DNA of 50,074 bases from Oscillospiraceae bacterium (GTDB lineage Bacteria > Bacillota > Clostridia > Oscillospirales > Acutalibacteraceae). The stretch covers positions 1 to 50,074 of the forward strand of contig SVPH01000020.1 of the NCBI GenBank assembly GCA_015065965.1, read 5' to 3'. The notes beneath the pieces were generated by a model, which did not search any database, had not been told where the DNA came from, and saw only the letters and a list, made by a program, of their open reading frames with translations. Made by a program: the position numbers and the translations under genes. This document shows, in pieces, positions 25,670-32,911 of this stretch (the first letter of the stretch is position 1; each line of letters opens with the position of its first letter).

Positions 25670-26560
25670 ATGACAGGTATAATTCTTCTTGACAAACCAA
25701 AGGATATAACCTCGTTCGGCGCGGTTGCAAGGGTGCGCCGCATATGTTCGGAGAAAAAGTGCGGCCATACGGGAACGCTTGACCCGATGGCAACGGGCGT
25801 TCTGACGATTATGCTTGGCGGTGCAACACGCTTTTGTGAACTTCTGCCCAGCCATGATAAGGCGTATATCGCATCTTTCCGCCTCGGTACGGTTACTGAT
25901 ACTCTTGATATAACGGGTAAGGTGCTTGAAACAAGAGAGGTTAATGTTACCGCAGAGCAGGTAAGAGAAAAAATCAAAGATTTTGTTGGCGATATTAGCC
26001 AACTTCCGCCTATGTATTCTGCTGTTTCCGTTAACGGGCAGAGGCTCTATGACCTTGCAAGGCAGGGCATTGAGGTTGAACGCAAGGCAAGGGAAGTTAC
26101 TGTTTTTTCAATAGAAATGCTCAGCGAAAATGAGCAGGCAGGCGAATACGAAATTGTGGTTGAATGCTCATCGGGCACATATATCCGCACGCTGATTGCG
26201 GATTTGGGCGAAGCACTCGGCTGCGGAGCGGTTATGACGGAGTTGCGCCGCACAAAGGCAAACGGCTTTGATATTTCTCAGGCTGTAACGCTCGAGGAAC
26301 TTGCTCAAAAAGCGGAGAGGGGAGAACTCGGCAGCGTACTTATACCTGTTGATAAGGCGCTTGAAGAATATACACCCATAAAGGTTACCGCGGCACAGGC
26401 AAAGCGTTTCCGCAACGGCGGCGAACTTGATTTGCAGAGGCTGAAATGCCCCAAAATGCTTGGTATTTACAGAGTTTATGACCCCGAGGATAATTTTATG
26501 GGTCTTGGCGAAATCAATCAAGGCGACAGTCTGATTATCAAAAGAGTTTTTGTTGGATAA
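25670..26560 (+). CDS. truB: tRNA pseudouridine(55) synthase TruB
   Basis: TruB makes pseudouridine at position 55 in the T loop of tRNAs. The 296-residue product shows GIILLDKPKDITSFG, CGHTGTLDPMATGVLTIMLG (with the catalytic Asp), DKAYIASFRLGTVTDTLD, LPPMYSAVSVNGQRLYDLAR and CSSGTYIRTLIADLG. A C-terminal extension of about 60 residues may be a partial PUA-like region. The ATG at 25670 has AAAGGA 7 bases upstream. The family often follows rbfA or nrnA in this operon. Confidence 0.95.
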   Translation: MTGIILLDKPKDITSFGAVARVRRICSEKKCGHTGTLDPMATGVLTIMLGGATRFCELLPSHDKAYIASFRLGTVTDTLDITGKVLETREVNVTAEQVREKIKDFVGDISQLPPMYSAVSVNGQRLYDLARQGIEVERKAREVTVFSIEMLSENEQAGEYEIVVECSSGTYIRTLIADLGEALGCGAVMTELRRTKANGFDISQAVTLEELAQKAERGELGSVLIPVDKALEEYTPIKVTAAQAKRFRNGGELDLQRLKCPKMLGIYRVYDPEDNFMGLGEINQGDSLIIKRVFVG

Positions 26561-26568
26561 AAAAACAG

Positions 26569-26594
26569 ATCCCCGACGGTTGTCGGGGATTTTC
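26569..26594. terminator. Shared terminator between convergent truB and trpB
   Basis: ATCCCCGAC-GGTT-GTCGGGGAT is followed by TTTTCTC on the plus strand and, on the minus strand, by a T-rich stretch (the complement of AAAAAACAG). It can end both transcripts. Confidence 0.85.
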
Positions 26595-26596
26595 TC

Positions 26597-27817
26597 TTAT
26601 CTTATGCCGTAATTTTCAATTACATAATCCATATCCTTATCGCCTCTGCCCGAAAGGTTGATGAGCACTGAGCCGTGGTCCATTGTCTTTGCAAGTTTCA
26701 TGCCGAATGCAACTGCATGGGAACTTTCGATTGCGGGGATGATACCCTCAAGGCGTGAAAGTTTGTAGAACGCATCAATTGTTTCTTCGTCGTCGATAAC
26801 GTCATACTTAACTCTGCCGATTTCCTGAAGGAAAGCGTGTTCGGGGCCTGATGAGGGATAGTCAAGTCCGCTTGCAACGGAATAAACGGGAGCAGGTTCG
26901 CCGTTTTCGTCCTTAAGCATGATGCTGTTGAAGCCGTGCATAACGCCCTCTGTGCCGTACTTAAGGCTTGCTGCGTGGTCGCCGAGTTTGGGGCCTCTGC
27001 CGAGAGGCTCAATGCCGTAGATATCAACGGGGTCATTGAGGAAACCTGCAAAAAGACCTGCTGCGTTTGAGCCGCCGCCTACGCAGGCAACGATTGCATT
27101 GGGAAGGTGACCTGTCATTTCGATGAACTGATCCCTTGCTTCAATGCCGACAACGCTCTGGAAATCGCGAACCATCATCGGGAAGGGATGAGGGCCGAGA
27201 ACCGAACCGATGCAGTAGATTGAATCCTGATATTCCTTGCTGTATGCGTCAAATGCTGCGTCAACAGCCTCTTTAAGAGTCTGCAGACCGTGAGTTACTT
27301 CAACAACATTTGCGCCGAGAATCTTCATTCTTGCAACATTGGGAGCCTGCTTTTTGATATCAACAGAGCCCATATAAATGTCGCATTCAAGTCCGAAATA
27401 AGCCGCTGCGGTTGCAAGGGCAACACCGTGCTGACCTGCGCCTGTTTCGGCAATAACTTTCTTTTTGCCCATGTATTTTGCGAGCAGCGCCTCGCCCATG
27501 CAGTGGTTAAGTTTGTGTGCGCCCGAGTGGTTAAGGTCCTCACGCTTTGCATAGAGTTGAACCTTGCCGCCGAGAGCGTCTGAGAGTCTTTCAAGATGAG
27601 TCACGGGAGTGGGTCTGCCCTGAAATTCCTTGCGGATTCTGCGAAGTTCGGCAATGAATTTTCTTGACTGGCAGATTGAGTAATATGCTTCAGTGATTTC
27701 AGCCATGGCAGCCTTGAGTTTATCGTCAATGTAAACGCCGCCGTATTTGCCGAAATAGCCGTTTTTATCGGGATAATTGTTAAAATAGGTGTCAAAATCA
27801 ACATTATTGTAAATCAT
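26597..27817 (-). CDS. trpB: Tryptophan synthase beta chain
   Basis: TrpB joins indole and L-serine to give tryptophan with PLP. The 406-residue product has [31 protein letters not shown], the PLP-lysine motif [31 protein letters not shown], the phosphate-binding [12 protein letters not shown], and the family ending [14 protein letters not shown]. No trpA or other trp gene is nearby. It may pair with a TrpA encoded elsewhere or use free indole. A Trp T-box leader controls it. Confidence 0.95.
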   Translation of the reverse strand: MIYNNVDFDTYFNNYPDKNGYFGKYGGVYIDDKLKAAMAEITEAYYSICQSRKFIAELRRIRKEFQGRPTPVTHLERLSDALGGKVQLYAKREDLNHSGAHKLNHCMGEALLAKYMGKKKVIAETGAGQHGVALATAAAYFGLECDIYMGSVDIKKQAPNVARMKILGANVVEVTHGLQTLKEAVDAAFDAYSKEYQDSIYCIGSVLGPHPFPMMVRDFQSVVGIEARDQFIEMTGHLPNAIVACVGGGSNAAGLFAGFLNDPVDIYGIEPLGRGPKLGDHAASLKYGTEGVMHGFNSIMLKDENGEPAPVYSVASGLDYPSSGPEHAFLQEIGRVKYDVIDDEETIDAFYKLSRLEGIIPAIESSHAVAFGMKLAKTMDHGSVLINLSGRGDKDMDYVIENYGIR

Positions 27818-27914
27818 TATATTTTCCTCCGTTAAAATTACAGTTTATTAATTCAGGTTTTGTTTCGGCATCGCCATCGTTTTGTGAGCAGTATCATAAA
27901 AATCATCCACCTCA

Positions 27915-28205
27915 AAAATAAAAGTCCTTGACAGAAATCTCTCTCTGTCAAGGACGAATAAACATTATCCGTGGTGCCACCTTGATTCGCTGCCGAAGCC
28001 GCGCACTTTGCAGGATACTTACATATCCCCGGCAACTAACGTATGCCGACACGTTGCAGAATACTCAACGCACATGTATGCGTTTTTGACTGCACCCTCA
28101 GCGGCCCATTTGACGAATTGTTTCTTACCTGACTCTCAGCAACGCAGGCTCTCTGTGAAGGCATCAACGCCTTTATCTCCGCTTCAACGGTTTGGTATAT
28201 TAATT
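27915..28205 (-). promoter_or_regulatory. Tryptophan T-box riboswitch leader of trpB
   Basis: The minus strand carries AAGGTGGCACCACGG (27983-27971 and flanks), a match to the T-box sequence AGGGTGGNACCGCG. The variable base is C, which pairs with discriminator G73 of tRNA-Trp. Upstream, the candidate specifier UGG (28108-28106) sits in an AAA-UGG-G context before the stem I 3' side. Downstream, GTCCTTGACAG/CTGTCAAGGAC plus TTTTATTTTT (27953-27915) is the terminator. Uncharged tRNA-Trp would stabilise the antiterminator and switch trpB on. Confidence 0.88.
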
Positions 28206-28211
28206 TTCTGT

Positions 28212-28240
28212 ATTATATCACCGCAAAATAATCTTGTCAA
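28212..28240 (-). promoter_or_regulatory. Consensus sigma-A promoter of the T-box/trpB unit
   Basis: The minus strand shows TTGACA (28240-28235), a 17 bp spacer and TATAAT (28217-28212). Both hexamers are perfect. It overlaps the 3' end region of the adjacent patB-like gene's downstream flank. Confidence 0.85.
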
Positions 28241-28262
28241 GTGGATTTTTGTGGATACGGAA

Positions 28263-30029
28263 TTATGATTTTAAACCCTCTGCAAGTTCTTTAATATTGG
28301 GGAAATCCGCAATTGTTTTGCAGTAATGCGAATAAATGACATTCATTTCAGGGTCAACGGCAACAAAAGCGCAGAGTTGAAGTTCACGTTTTCCGTTGCC
28401 GGAATTCGGGTTCATATAACTTCTGAAAATTTCGGTGTTGAATATTTTTTTGATGTCTTTGCCAACTGCTGCTTCAAAGAGTCTGTCGCCTGCAGCGAGG
28501 TTAACGGCGCTGTCTGCCTCAAAAATATTATAGCGGTCATAGAGGACTGCGTCTTTATCGGAAATCAGTTCGAAAGGATATTTTGTCTGAGCATATGAGA
28601 TTGTTCCGATATCGGACTGCATAACAACTTTGATGTCGCAGCCTGCGGCTTTAAGCAGCGGATATGCTGTTTTAAGCAGGGTGAGAATTTTTTGAGTGAT
28701 CTCGCATTCATAGTACCTTGCAAAAACAATAAGCGTGTTTTTCTTTATTGTTTCTTCAAGTTTGCGGTCATTACCCTTTGCCGAGTTGTAGACAAATCCC
28801 TCAAGCGTTTCGCCTACTGTAAGGGTCTGATGATAAGGTTTGCCCTCTGCTGCCCATTTTGCACGCACTTCATTAACTGCGTTTTCAAAGCGGACAAGCA
28901 TTTTTTCAAGGGTTGATTTAGCACAGGCAAGGTTGATTCTTTGGAAACCTCTGCCGAGCGCGCCGAACATCTCGCCGTTATCAAGATAGATGTTTGCACC
29001 CTCAAGCATTTCACGAAGTTCGCAATGAGTCATGCCGAGTGAGCGCATATCAAGCCACTGAAGGTATGTGCCTTCAAGCGGATAAACTTTGATTTCGGGG
29101 AATTTCTCCGCCATAAAGTCTTCAACGCATTTTGCATTATCGGCAATAACGGTTATCAATTCATCAAGCCAGTCCTCGCATTTGTTGTAAGCCGAAGTGC
29201 ATGCGGTATAAGCAAAAATATTGAGATGCATCTGCATGTTAATTTTGTTGCATGCTTCAGCCCTTGCTCTGATATTATCGTTGGGGATAATTATGTTTGA
29301 GCATTGAAGCCCCGCAAGGTTAAATGTTTTGCTCGGCGCAGTACAAACGGCAATATTGTTCTTTGTTTTTTCGTTGACGGTTGCCATTACGGTGTGAGTA
29401 TAGCCGGGCATGATAAGGTCATTATGGATTTCATCGTCAATGATAAAAACACCGTTATTGCAGCAGATATCCGCTACTTTTTCAAGTTCTTCTTTAGTCC
29501 ATACTCTGCCGATGGGATTATGGGGATTACAGAAAAGAATGGCGGTGTTTTTTGCTGACTTAGCCTTTTCTTCAAGTTCGGTATAGTTGATTTCATATCT
29601 GTCACCGGTGTTGATGAGCGGGCAGTAAACAGCGCGCCTGCTCCTTGCAAGAACCGTAACATCAAACGGATAGTAAACGGGTGACATGATTATAACGCCG
29701 TCGCCGGGTTTTGTGGTCGCTTCAATAAGAAGCGAAAGAGCGTTGATAACGCCGGGTGTCTGGATGATCCATTCTTTTTTTATGTCAAAATTATGCCGAC
29801 GCTTCATCCATGAGATGACGGCATCGTTATATTCTTCCGTAGGGGAAGTATAGCCGAGGATTGCTTCATCGGCGAGTTTCTTTATGTCGTCAACAATTGG
29901 TTTTGCAGTTGGGAATTCCATATCCGCAACCGAAAGGGGAACATATTCAACCGAGGCATTTTTTGCGCCGTTCCATTTTGCAGAGCCGAATTTGCTGCGG
30001 TCAGGGATGCTTGTAAAATCGTGTTTCAT
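28263..30029 (-). CDS. PatB/MalY-type C-S lyase (aminotransferase fold) fused to a peroxiredoxin-like domain
   Basis: A 588-residue protein in two parts. Residues 1-395 are a fold-type I PLP enzyme of the MalY/PatB group: SVADMEFPTAKPI at the start, CNPHNPIGRVWT, IIDDEIHNDLI, and K234 in APSKTFNLAGLQ as the PLP lysine. These enzymes usually cleave cystathionine or cysteine, releasing sulfide or a thiol. Residues about 402-588 resemble thioredoxin-fold AhpC/TSA-like (Prx-like2) proteins: NTLIVFARYYECEITQ, VVMQSDIGTISYAQTKYPFELISDKDAVLYDRYNI. Only the first Cys (C442) of the usual CxxC site is kept. AGGAG precedes the ATG by 8 bases. It is alone in its transcription unit. Confidence 0.82.
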   Translation of the reverse strand: MKHDFTSIPDRSKFGSAKWNGAKNASVEYVPLSVADMEFPTAKPIVDDIKKLADEAILGYTSPTEEYNDAVISWMKRRHNFDIKKEWIIQTPGVINALSLLIEATTKPGDGVIIMSPVYYPFDVTVLARSRRAVYCPLINTGDRYEINYTELEEKAKSAKNTAILFCNPHNPIGRVWTKEELEKVADICCNNGVFIIDDEIHNDLIMPGYTHTVMATVNEKTKNNIAVCTAPSKTFNLAGLQCSNIIIPNDNIRARAEACNKINMQMHLNIFAYTACTSAYNKCEDWLDELITVIADNAKCVEDFMAEKFPEIKVYPLEGTYLQWLDMRSLGMTHCELREMLEGANIYLDNGEMFGALGRGFQRINLACAKSTLEKMLVRFENAVNEVRAKWAAEGKPYHQTLTVGETLEGFVYNSAKGNDRKLEETIKKNTLIVFARYYECEITQKILTLLKTAYPLLKAAGCDIKVVMQSDIGTISYAQTKYPFELISDKDAVLYDRYNIFEADSAVNLAAGDRLFEAAVGKDIKKIFNTEIFRSYMNPNSGNGKRELQLCAFVAVDPEMNVIYSHYCKTIADFPNIKELAEGLKS

Positions 30030-30062
30030 CGGTATTTCTCCTGTATATGCTTTGATAAAATA

Positions 30063-30091
30063 ACTTTATCATACTGAAATTGCAATGTCAA
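30063..30091 (-). promoter_or_regulatory. Probable promoter of the PatB-like fusion gene
   Basis: The minus strand shows TTGACA (30091-30086), a 17 bp spacer and TAAAGT (30068-30063). The -10 element is weak, 4 of 6. Confidence 0.5.
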
Positions 30092-30100
30092 TCATCTGCC

Positions 30101-30142
30101 GAAAAGAAAACAGACACCGCTGTTTTAAGCGATGCCTGTTTT
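30101..30142 (-). terminator. Terminator of the small-peptide unit
   Basis: On the minus strand, AAAACAGGCATCGCT/AGCGGTGTCTGTTTT pairs over 15 positions with two G-T pairs and a 6-base loop, followed by CTTTTC. It lies 54 bases after the stop of the 27-residue frame at 30196-30279. Confidence 0.7.
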
Positions 30143-30195
30143 GAGGTATGTATCAGAAAATATGCGGATAATTAAATTAGCATTTTCTGACGGCG

Positions 30196-30279
30196 TTATG
30201 CCGTTACGGTTCCGTCTTTTGAAATGAGAACGATTACCGTAACTGCAAGACCGAGTGCAATTGTTGCAAGTACTACCAT
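30196..30279 (-). CDS. 27-residue hydrophobic peptide
   Basis: A short frame encodes MVVLATIALGLAVTVIVLIS followed by KDGTVTA. It is a single hydrophobic helix of about 19 residues with a short, mostly polar tail. GGGGGG lies 7 bases before the ATG. A consensus TATAAT is at 30358-30353 (minus strand), although its -35 region is poor. A strong terminator at 30101-30142 follows. The frame thus sits in what looks like its own transcription unit. The product resembles small single-pass membrane proteins or type I toxin peptides, but no antisense RNA or family was recognised. A non-coding small RNA is the alternative. Confidence 0.5.
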   Translation of the reverse strand: MVVLATIALGLAVTVIVLISKDGTVTA

Positions 30280-30442
30280 CTTTGTTCCCCCCGTTTGATA
30301 TTTTGTTTTGTCCCTTAAATCCGTTTTTCTGTATGGAACGGTTAACCCTTACATTATATAAGTGTTTGATTGTTTCAATTTTGTTGCATATAAATCCAAA
30401 AAATTTTTTATATTTTCCGATGAGATATATTTATAAAAAAAG

Positions 30443-30497
30443 TCATCCCGAACGCAGTGAAGTATCTTAAAAAGATTTTTCGCTGCGTTCAGAATGA
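30443..30497. repeat. Imperfect long inverted repeat
   Basis: Arms of 26 bases (30443-30468 and 30472-30497) match at about 20 positions around GAACGCAGTGAA / CGCTGCGTTC. The design resembles a common interspersed element of gut Clostridia of the TCATCCTGAACGCAG type. It lies between the small-peptide unit and the GH43-like gene. The rest of 30280-30525 is AT-rich and holds nothing else recognised. Confidence 0.55.
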
Positions 30498-30525
30498 TAA
30501 GTCAACTCTTAACATTTTTTGTTTG

Positions 30526-31566
30526 TTATTTTTCAACCCCGTATGCATCAACGAGGGCGAAATATTCAGCCTCTGTAATTGCCGTTACCGAGCCGTGACG
30601 GGGTTTAAGATGGTTTACGGAATATGTTGACCTTTGCACCTGTCTGAAGTTCTTGAAATCCCTTGTCATTTGTGCAAAGAATGAACCTTCGCTGTATTCG
30701 TCCATTATCATCATCCATGCATCCGTGCCGTTTATGCGGTACATGGTGCTGCCCTCAACACCCCACCAGTTAAGCGAGCATATTGTATAATCCTGATTAT
30801 ACGGACCTGTGAGGTTTTCAGATTTGACATAAGCAATTTTCTGGGTCAGATCCTCTTTGAAATAAAGGTAGTAATATCCGTCTTTTTCATTATATATTAT
30901 ATCGCCGTCAATGCACTGAATGTTTCTTGTTTCGCCCGTTGCGGGGTCAACCTCATTCCAGCGCCCGAAGAGAACCTTAGGTTCGGTGACAAAAGTTTTG
31001 AAGTCTTTGGTGTATGCATAATAATGGCCGGCACAGTCATTTTCAGCGGTTGAATTTGCCCAGTAGACCATATACATTTTTTTGTCATTATCCCATATTG
31101 CCTGAGGTGCCCAAGCACGGTTTGTTGTTTCAAAGCCTTTAAATTGGCGGATATCAATAACGGTTTCGTCAAACCAATTTATAAGGTCATATGATTTCCA
31201 TGTGATAAGGCAGTGGTTGGATGTCCAGCCATCAAGCGCATTCATATCTGTTGCAATAATGTAGTAGCAGTCTTTTCCGTTTTCGTCAACCGCTTTGAGA
31301 ATATAAGGGTCACGCACGCAGCCCGTGCCTTTGGTCTGATCTATAACAGCATTATTGCCGTTGAGCGCCTTGAAATTATAACCGTCTGTGCTTACGGCAA
31401 AATGAATTGTCTGTTCGTTAACCTCATTGCCGACAAAGTAGCAGAAAAGATATGCGCCTTCTGTGCTTACGGCAGGGTAGGCATAGTCATTGAAAGCATA
31501 GTTGAAAAGATAATACGGAATCATAATTATTGCGGTTAAAATGCGGATGAATGACATAAAGGTCAT
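30526..31566 (-). CDS. GH43-like five-bladed beta-propeller protein, membrane-anchored or secreted
   Basis: A 346-residue protein with an N-terminal hydrophobic segment (residues 5-25, FIRILTAIIMIPYYLFNYAF) acting as a signal or anchor. A propeller follows of the kind shared by GH43 arabinosidase/xylosidase-like enzymes: IHFAVSTDGYNF, CVRDPYILKA, ITWKSYDLINW, WAPQAIWDNDKKMYMVYW, DGDIIYNEKDGYYYLYFKED. The RDPYI and WAPQ motifs are typical of the clan. The general acid is not certain, because the usual EGP is read as DGD. Substrate unknown, probably plant or host glycan side chains. It lies 6 bases after the XRE regulator gene and is probably co-transcribed. Confidence 0.7.
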   Translation of the reverse strand: MTFMSFIRILTAIIMIPYYLFNYAFNDYAYPAVSTEGAYLFCYFVGNEVNEQTIHFAVSTDGYNFKALNGNNAVIDQTKGTGCVRDPYILKAVDENGKDCYYIIATDMNALDGWTSNHCLITWKSYDLINWFDETVIDIRQFKGFETTNRAWAPQAIWDNDKKMYMVYWANSTAENDCAGHYYAYTKDFKTFVTEPKVLFGRWNEVDPATGETRNIQCIDGDIIYNEKDGYYYLYFKEDLTQKIAYVKSENLTGPYNQDYTICSLNWWGVEGSTMYRINGTDAWMMIMDEYSEGSFFAQMTRDFKNFRQVQRSTYSVNHLKPRHGSVTAITEAEYFALVDAYGVEK

Positions 31567-31572
31567 AGATAA

Positions 31573-32544
31573 TTACTCCTTGTTTTTGTTTAAAACATGT
31601 TTGTAAATAATGTTAACTATGGGATAGAGCAATCCGGCAAAGGGCCACAAAACCCAAGTGTAATCCCATTTGTTTGTTATAAGGGAACTTAACAGATAAA
31701 CTGCGGTTGCGGTAAGCCAATAAACGGTAGCAAATTTACCTGAAGATTCGCTCTTTCGGCAATTCGGATTTTTGGAAAATTCTCCGTCTTTGAGCAATCT
31801 GTGCATGCTCGTGCTGCGAACCGTTCCGATAATATAAAGCATAACACCGATTCCGATTAAAATCAATGCCGCTGCAACAGAAATACATACTTCAAAGCCG
31901 TTGCCGAGAAAAGCGGCAACAATAATCGGTAAAGGAGAGAGTACGCAAAGGCAGGTTGCAATAAGATTTGATGCAATGCCGAAAGGTGTAAACTCCTTGT
32001 CTTTTTCTTTTACCATGCCCGCTACACCGTATTCTGTTTCAAATTCATCGGACAGATAGGCAAAAGCCGCATTTTTGAATCCGCAATAAGAAAACATTAC
32101 AACAGCGGCGGCAACAAGAAGGAGCAGAAAAACTATTCCGAATGAAACGGAAACAGCGGCTGAAATGCCGTAATAATACGATGCGCCGGAGAGGACGATA
32201 AGTGCTGCAGGCGAGATGATGCATAAAAGCACGCCAAGCCCGATAAGAACAGCAGCCTTTTTTCTGCATTCAATGTATTCGTTTGCTTCCGCCATGGTAA
32301 CGCGTCTGATTCCTTCATCAGTTCCGTCGGTATATTCCTCAATTTCAATTTCGTCTTTGAGAAGATAATCTGTTGTTACACCGAAGAGGTTGCTGAGAAG
32401 TAAAAACTTATCAATGTCGGGAACAGATTGAGCACTTTCCCATTTTGAAACGGCCTGCCTTGATACATTCATTTTCTCGGCAAGTTCTTCCTGTGACCAG
32501 CCGTTCTTTTTACGCAGTCTGATTATTTTGTCTGCAAAGATCAT
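31573..32544 (-). CDS. XRE-family regulator with C-terminal membrane domain (1)
   Basis: A 323-residue protein. Residues 1-60 form a Cro/CI-type helix-turn-helix (IIRLRKKNGWSQEELAEKMNVSRQAVSKWESAQSVPDI). After an acidic linker there are at least four to five hydrophobic segments (about 95-118, 125-155, 195-215, 220-245, 285-305). Membrane-tethered XRE regulators of this layout are common in Clostridia, and their signals are mostly unknown. The ATG has GAGGTGA upstream. A promoter whose -10 lies inside a palindrome is found about 230 bases upstream, so autoregulation is plausible. It heads a unit with the GH43-like gene. Confidence 0.85.
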   Translation of the reverse strand: MIFADKIIRLRKKNGWSQEELAEKMNVSRQAVSKWESAQSVPDIDKFLLLSNLFGVTTDYLLKDEIEIEEYTDGTDEGIRRVTMAEANEYIECRKKAAVLIGLGVLLCIISPAALIVLSGASYYYGISAAVSVSFGIVFLLLLVAAAVVMFSYCGFKNAAFAYLSDEFETEYGVAGMVKEKDKEFTPFGIASNLIATCLCVLSPLPIIVAAFLGNGFEVCISVAAALILIGIGVMLYIIGTVRSTSMHRLLKDGEFSKNPNCRKSESSGKFATVYWLTATAVYLLSSLITNKWDYTWVLWPFAGLLYPIVNIIYKHVLNKNKE

Positions 32545-32774
32545 AATATCACCTCGTATTCTGTGTGTCTGAACTGTGCGGATTTACTGTGCTTTTTCGC
32601 TCTCTCCCAAAAAACTTAGTGCATCATTTTTCGGAAGAGAGCATTTGCAGGGCGAGAAGGAAAATGCATGCTTTCCGTTCCTTGCAATTGCATTGTATAT
32701 TATTTTCACGGTTGCAACCACCAAACAGCAGTTTGAAATGTGTCAACCAACGGTTGCTTTTTCACTTTTCAGTT

Positions 32775-32806
32775 TAAAGTATACTTTATTTGTTCGATTT
32801 TCTCAA
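32775..32806 (-). promoter_or_regulatory. Promoter with palindromic operator, upstream of XRE regulator 1
   Basis: The minus strand shows TTGAGA (32806-32801), a 17 bp spacer and TATACT (32783-32778). The -10 lies inside the perfect palindrome TAAAGTATACTTTA (32775-32788), a good candidate repressor site. The leader to 32544 also holds GGTTGCAACC (near 32711) and CAACC-AAC-GGTTG (near 32744). Nothing else was recognised in 32545-32911 apart from the plus-strand promoter at 32851. Confidence 0.6.
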
Positions 32807-32850
32807 CCGTAACGGCAAATTTTTTATAAATAATTATCTTTTAACAAGGA

Positions 32851-32879
32851 TTGAGTTTTTGGTATATATAAAGTATAAT
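32851..32879 (+). promoter_or_regulatory. sigma-A promoter of the GH110-like gene
   Basis: TTGAGT (32851-32856), a 17 bp spacer and TATAAT (32874-32879) lie 33 bases before the ATG. Confidence 0.75.
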
Positions 32880-32911
32880 ATAGCACAACAATTATTTGGA
32901 GGCATTGTCTT

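Noticed and set aside
30443-30497. Transposon end
   Set aside because: No transposase or target duplication is visible, and the arms are imperfect and close together.
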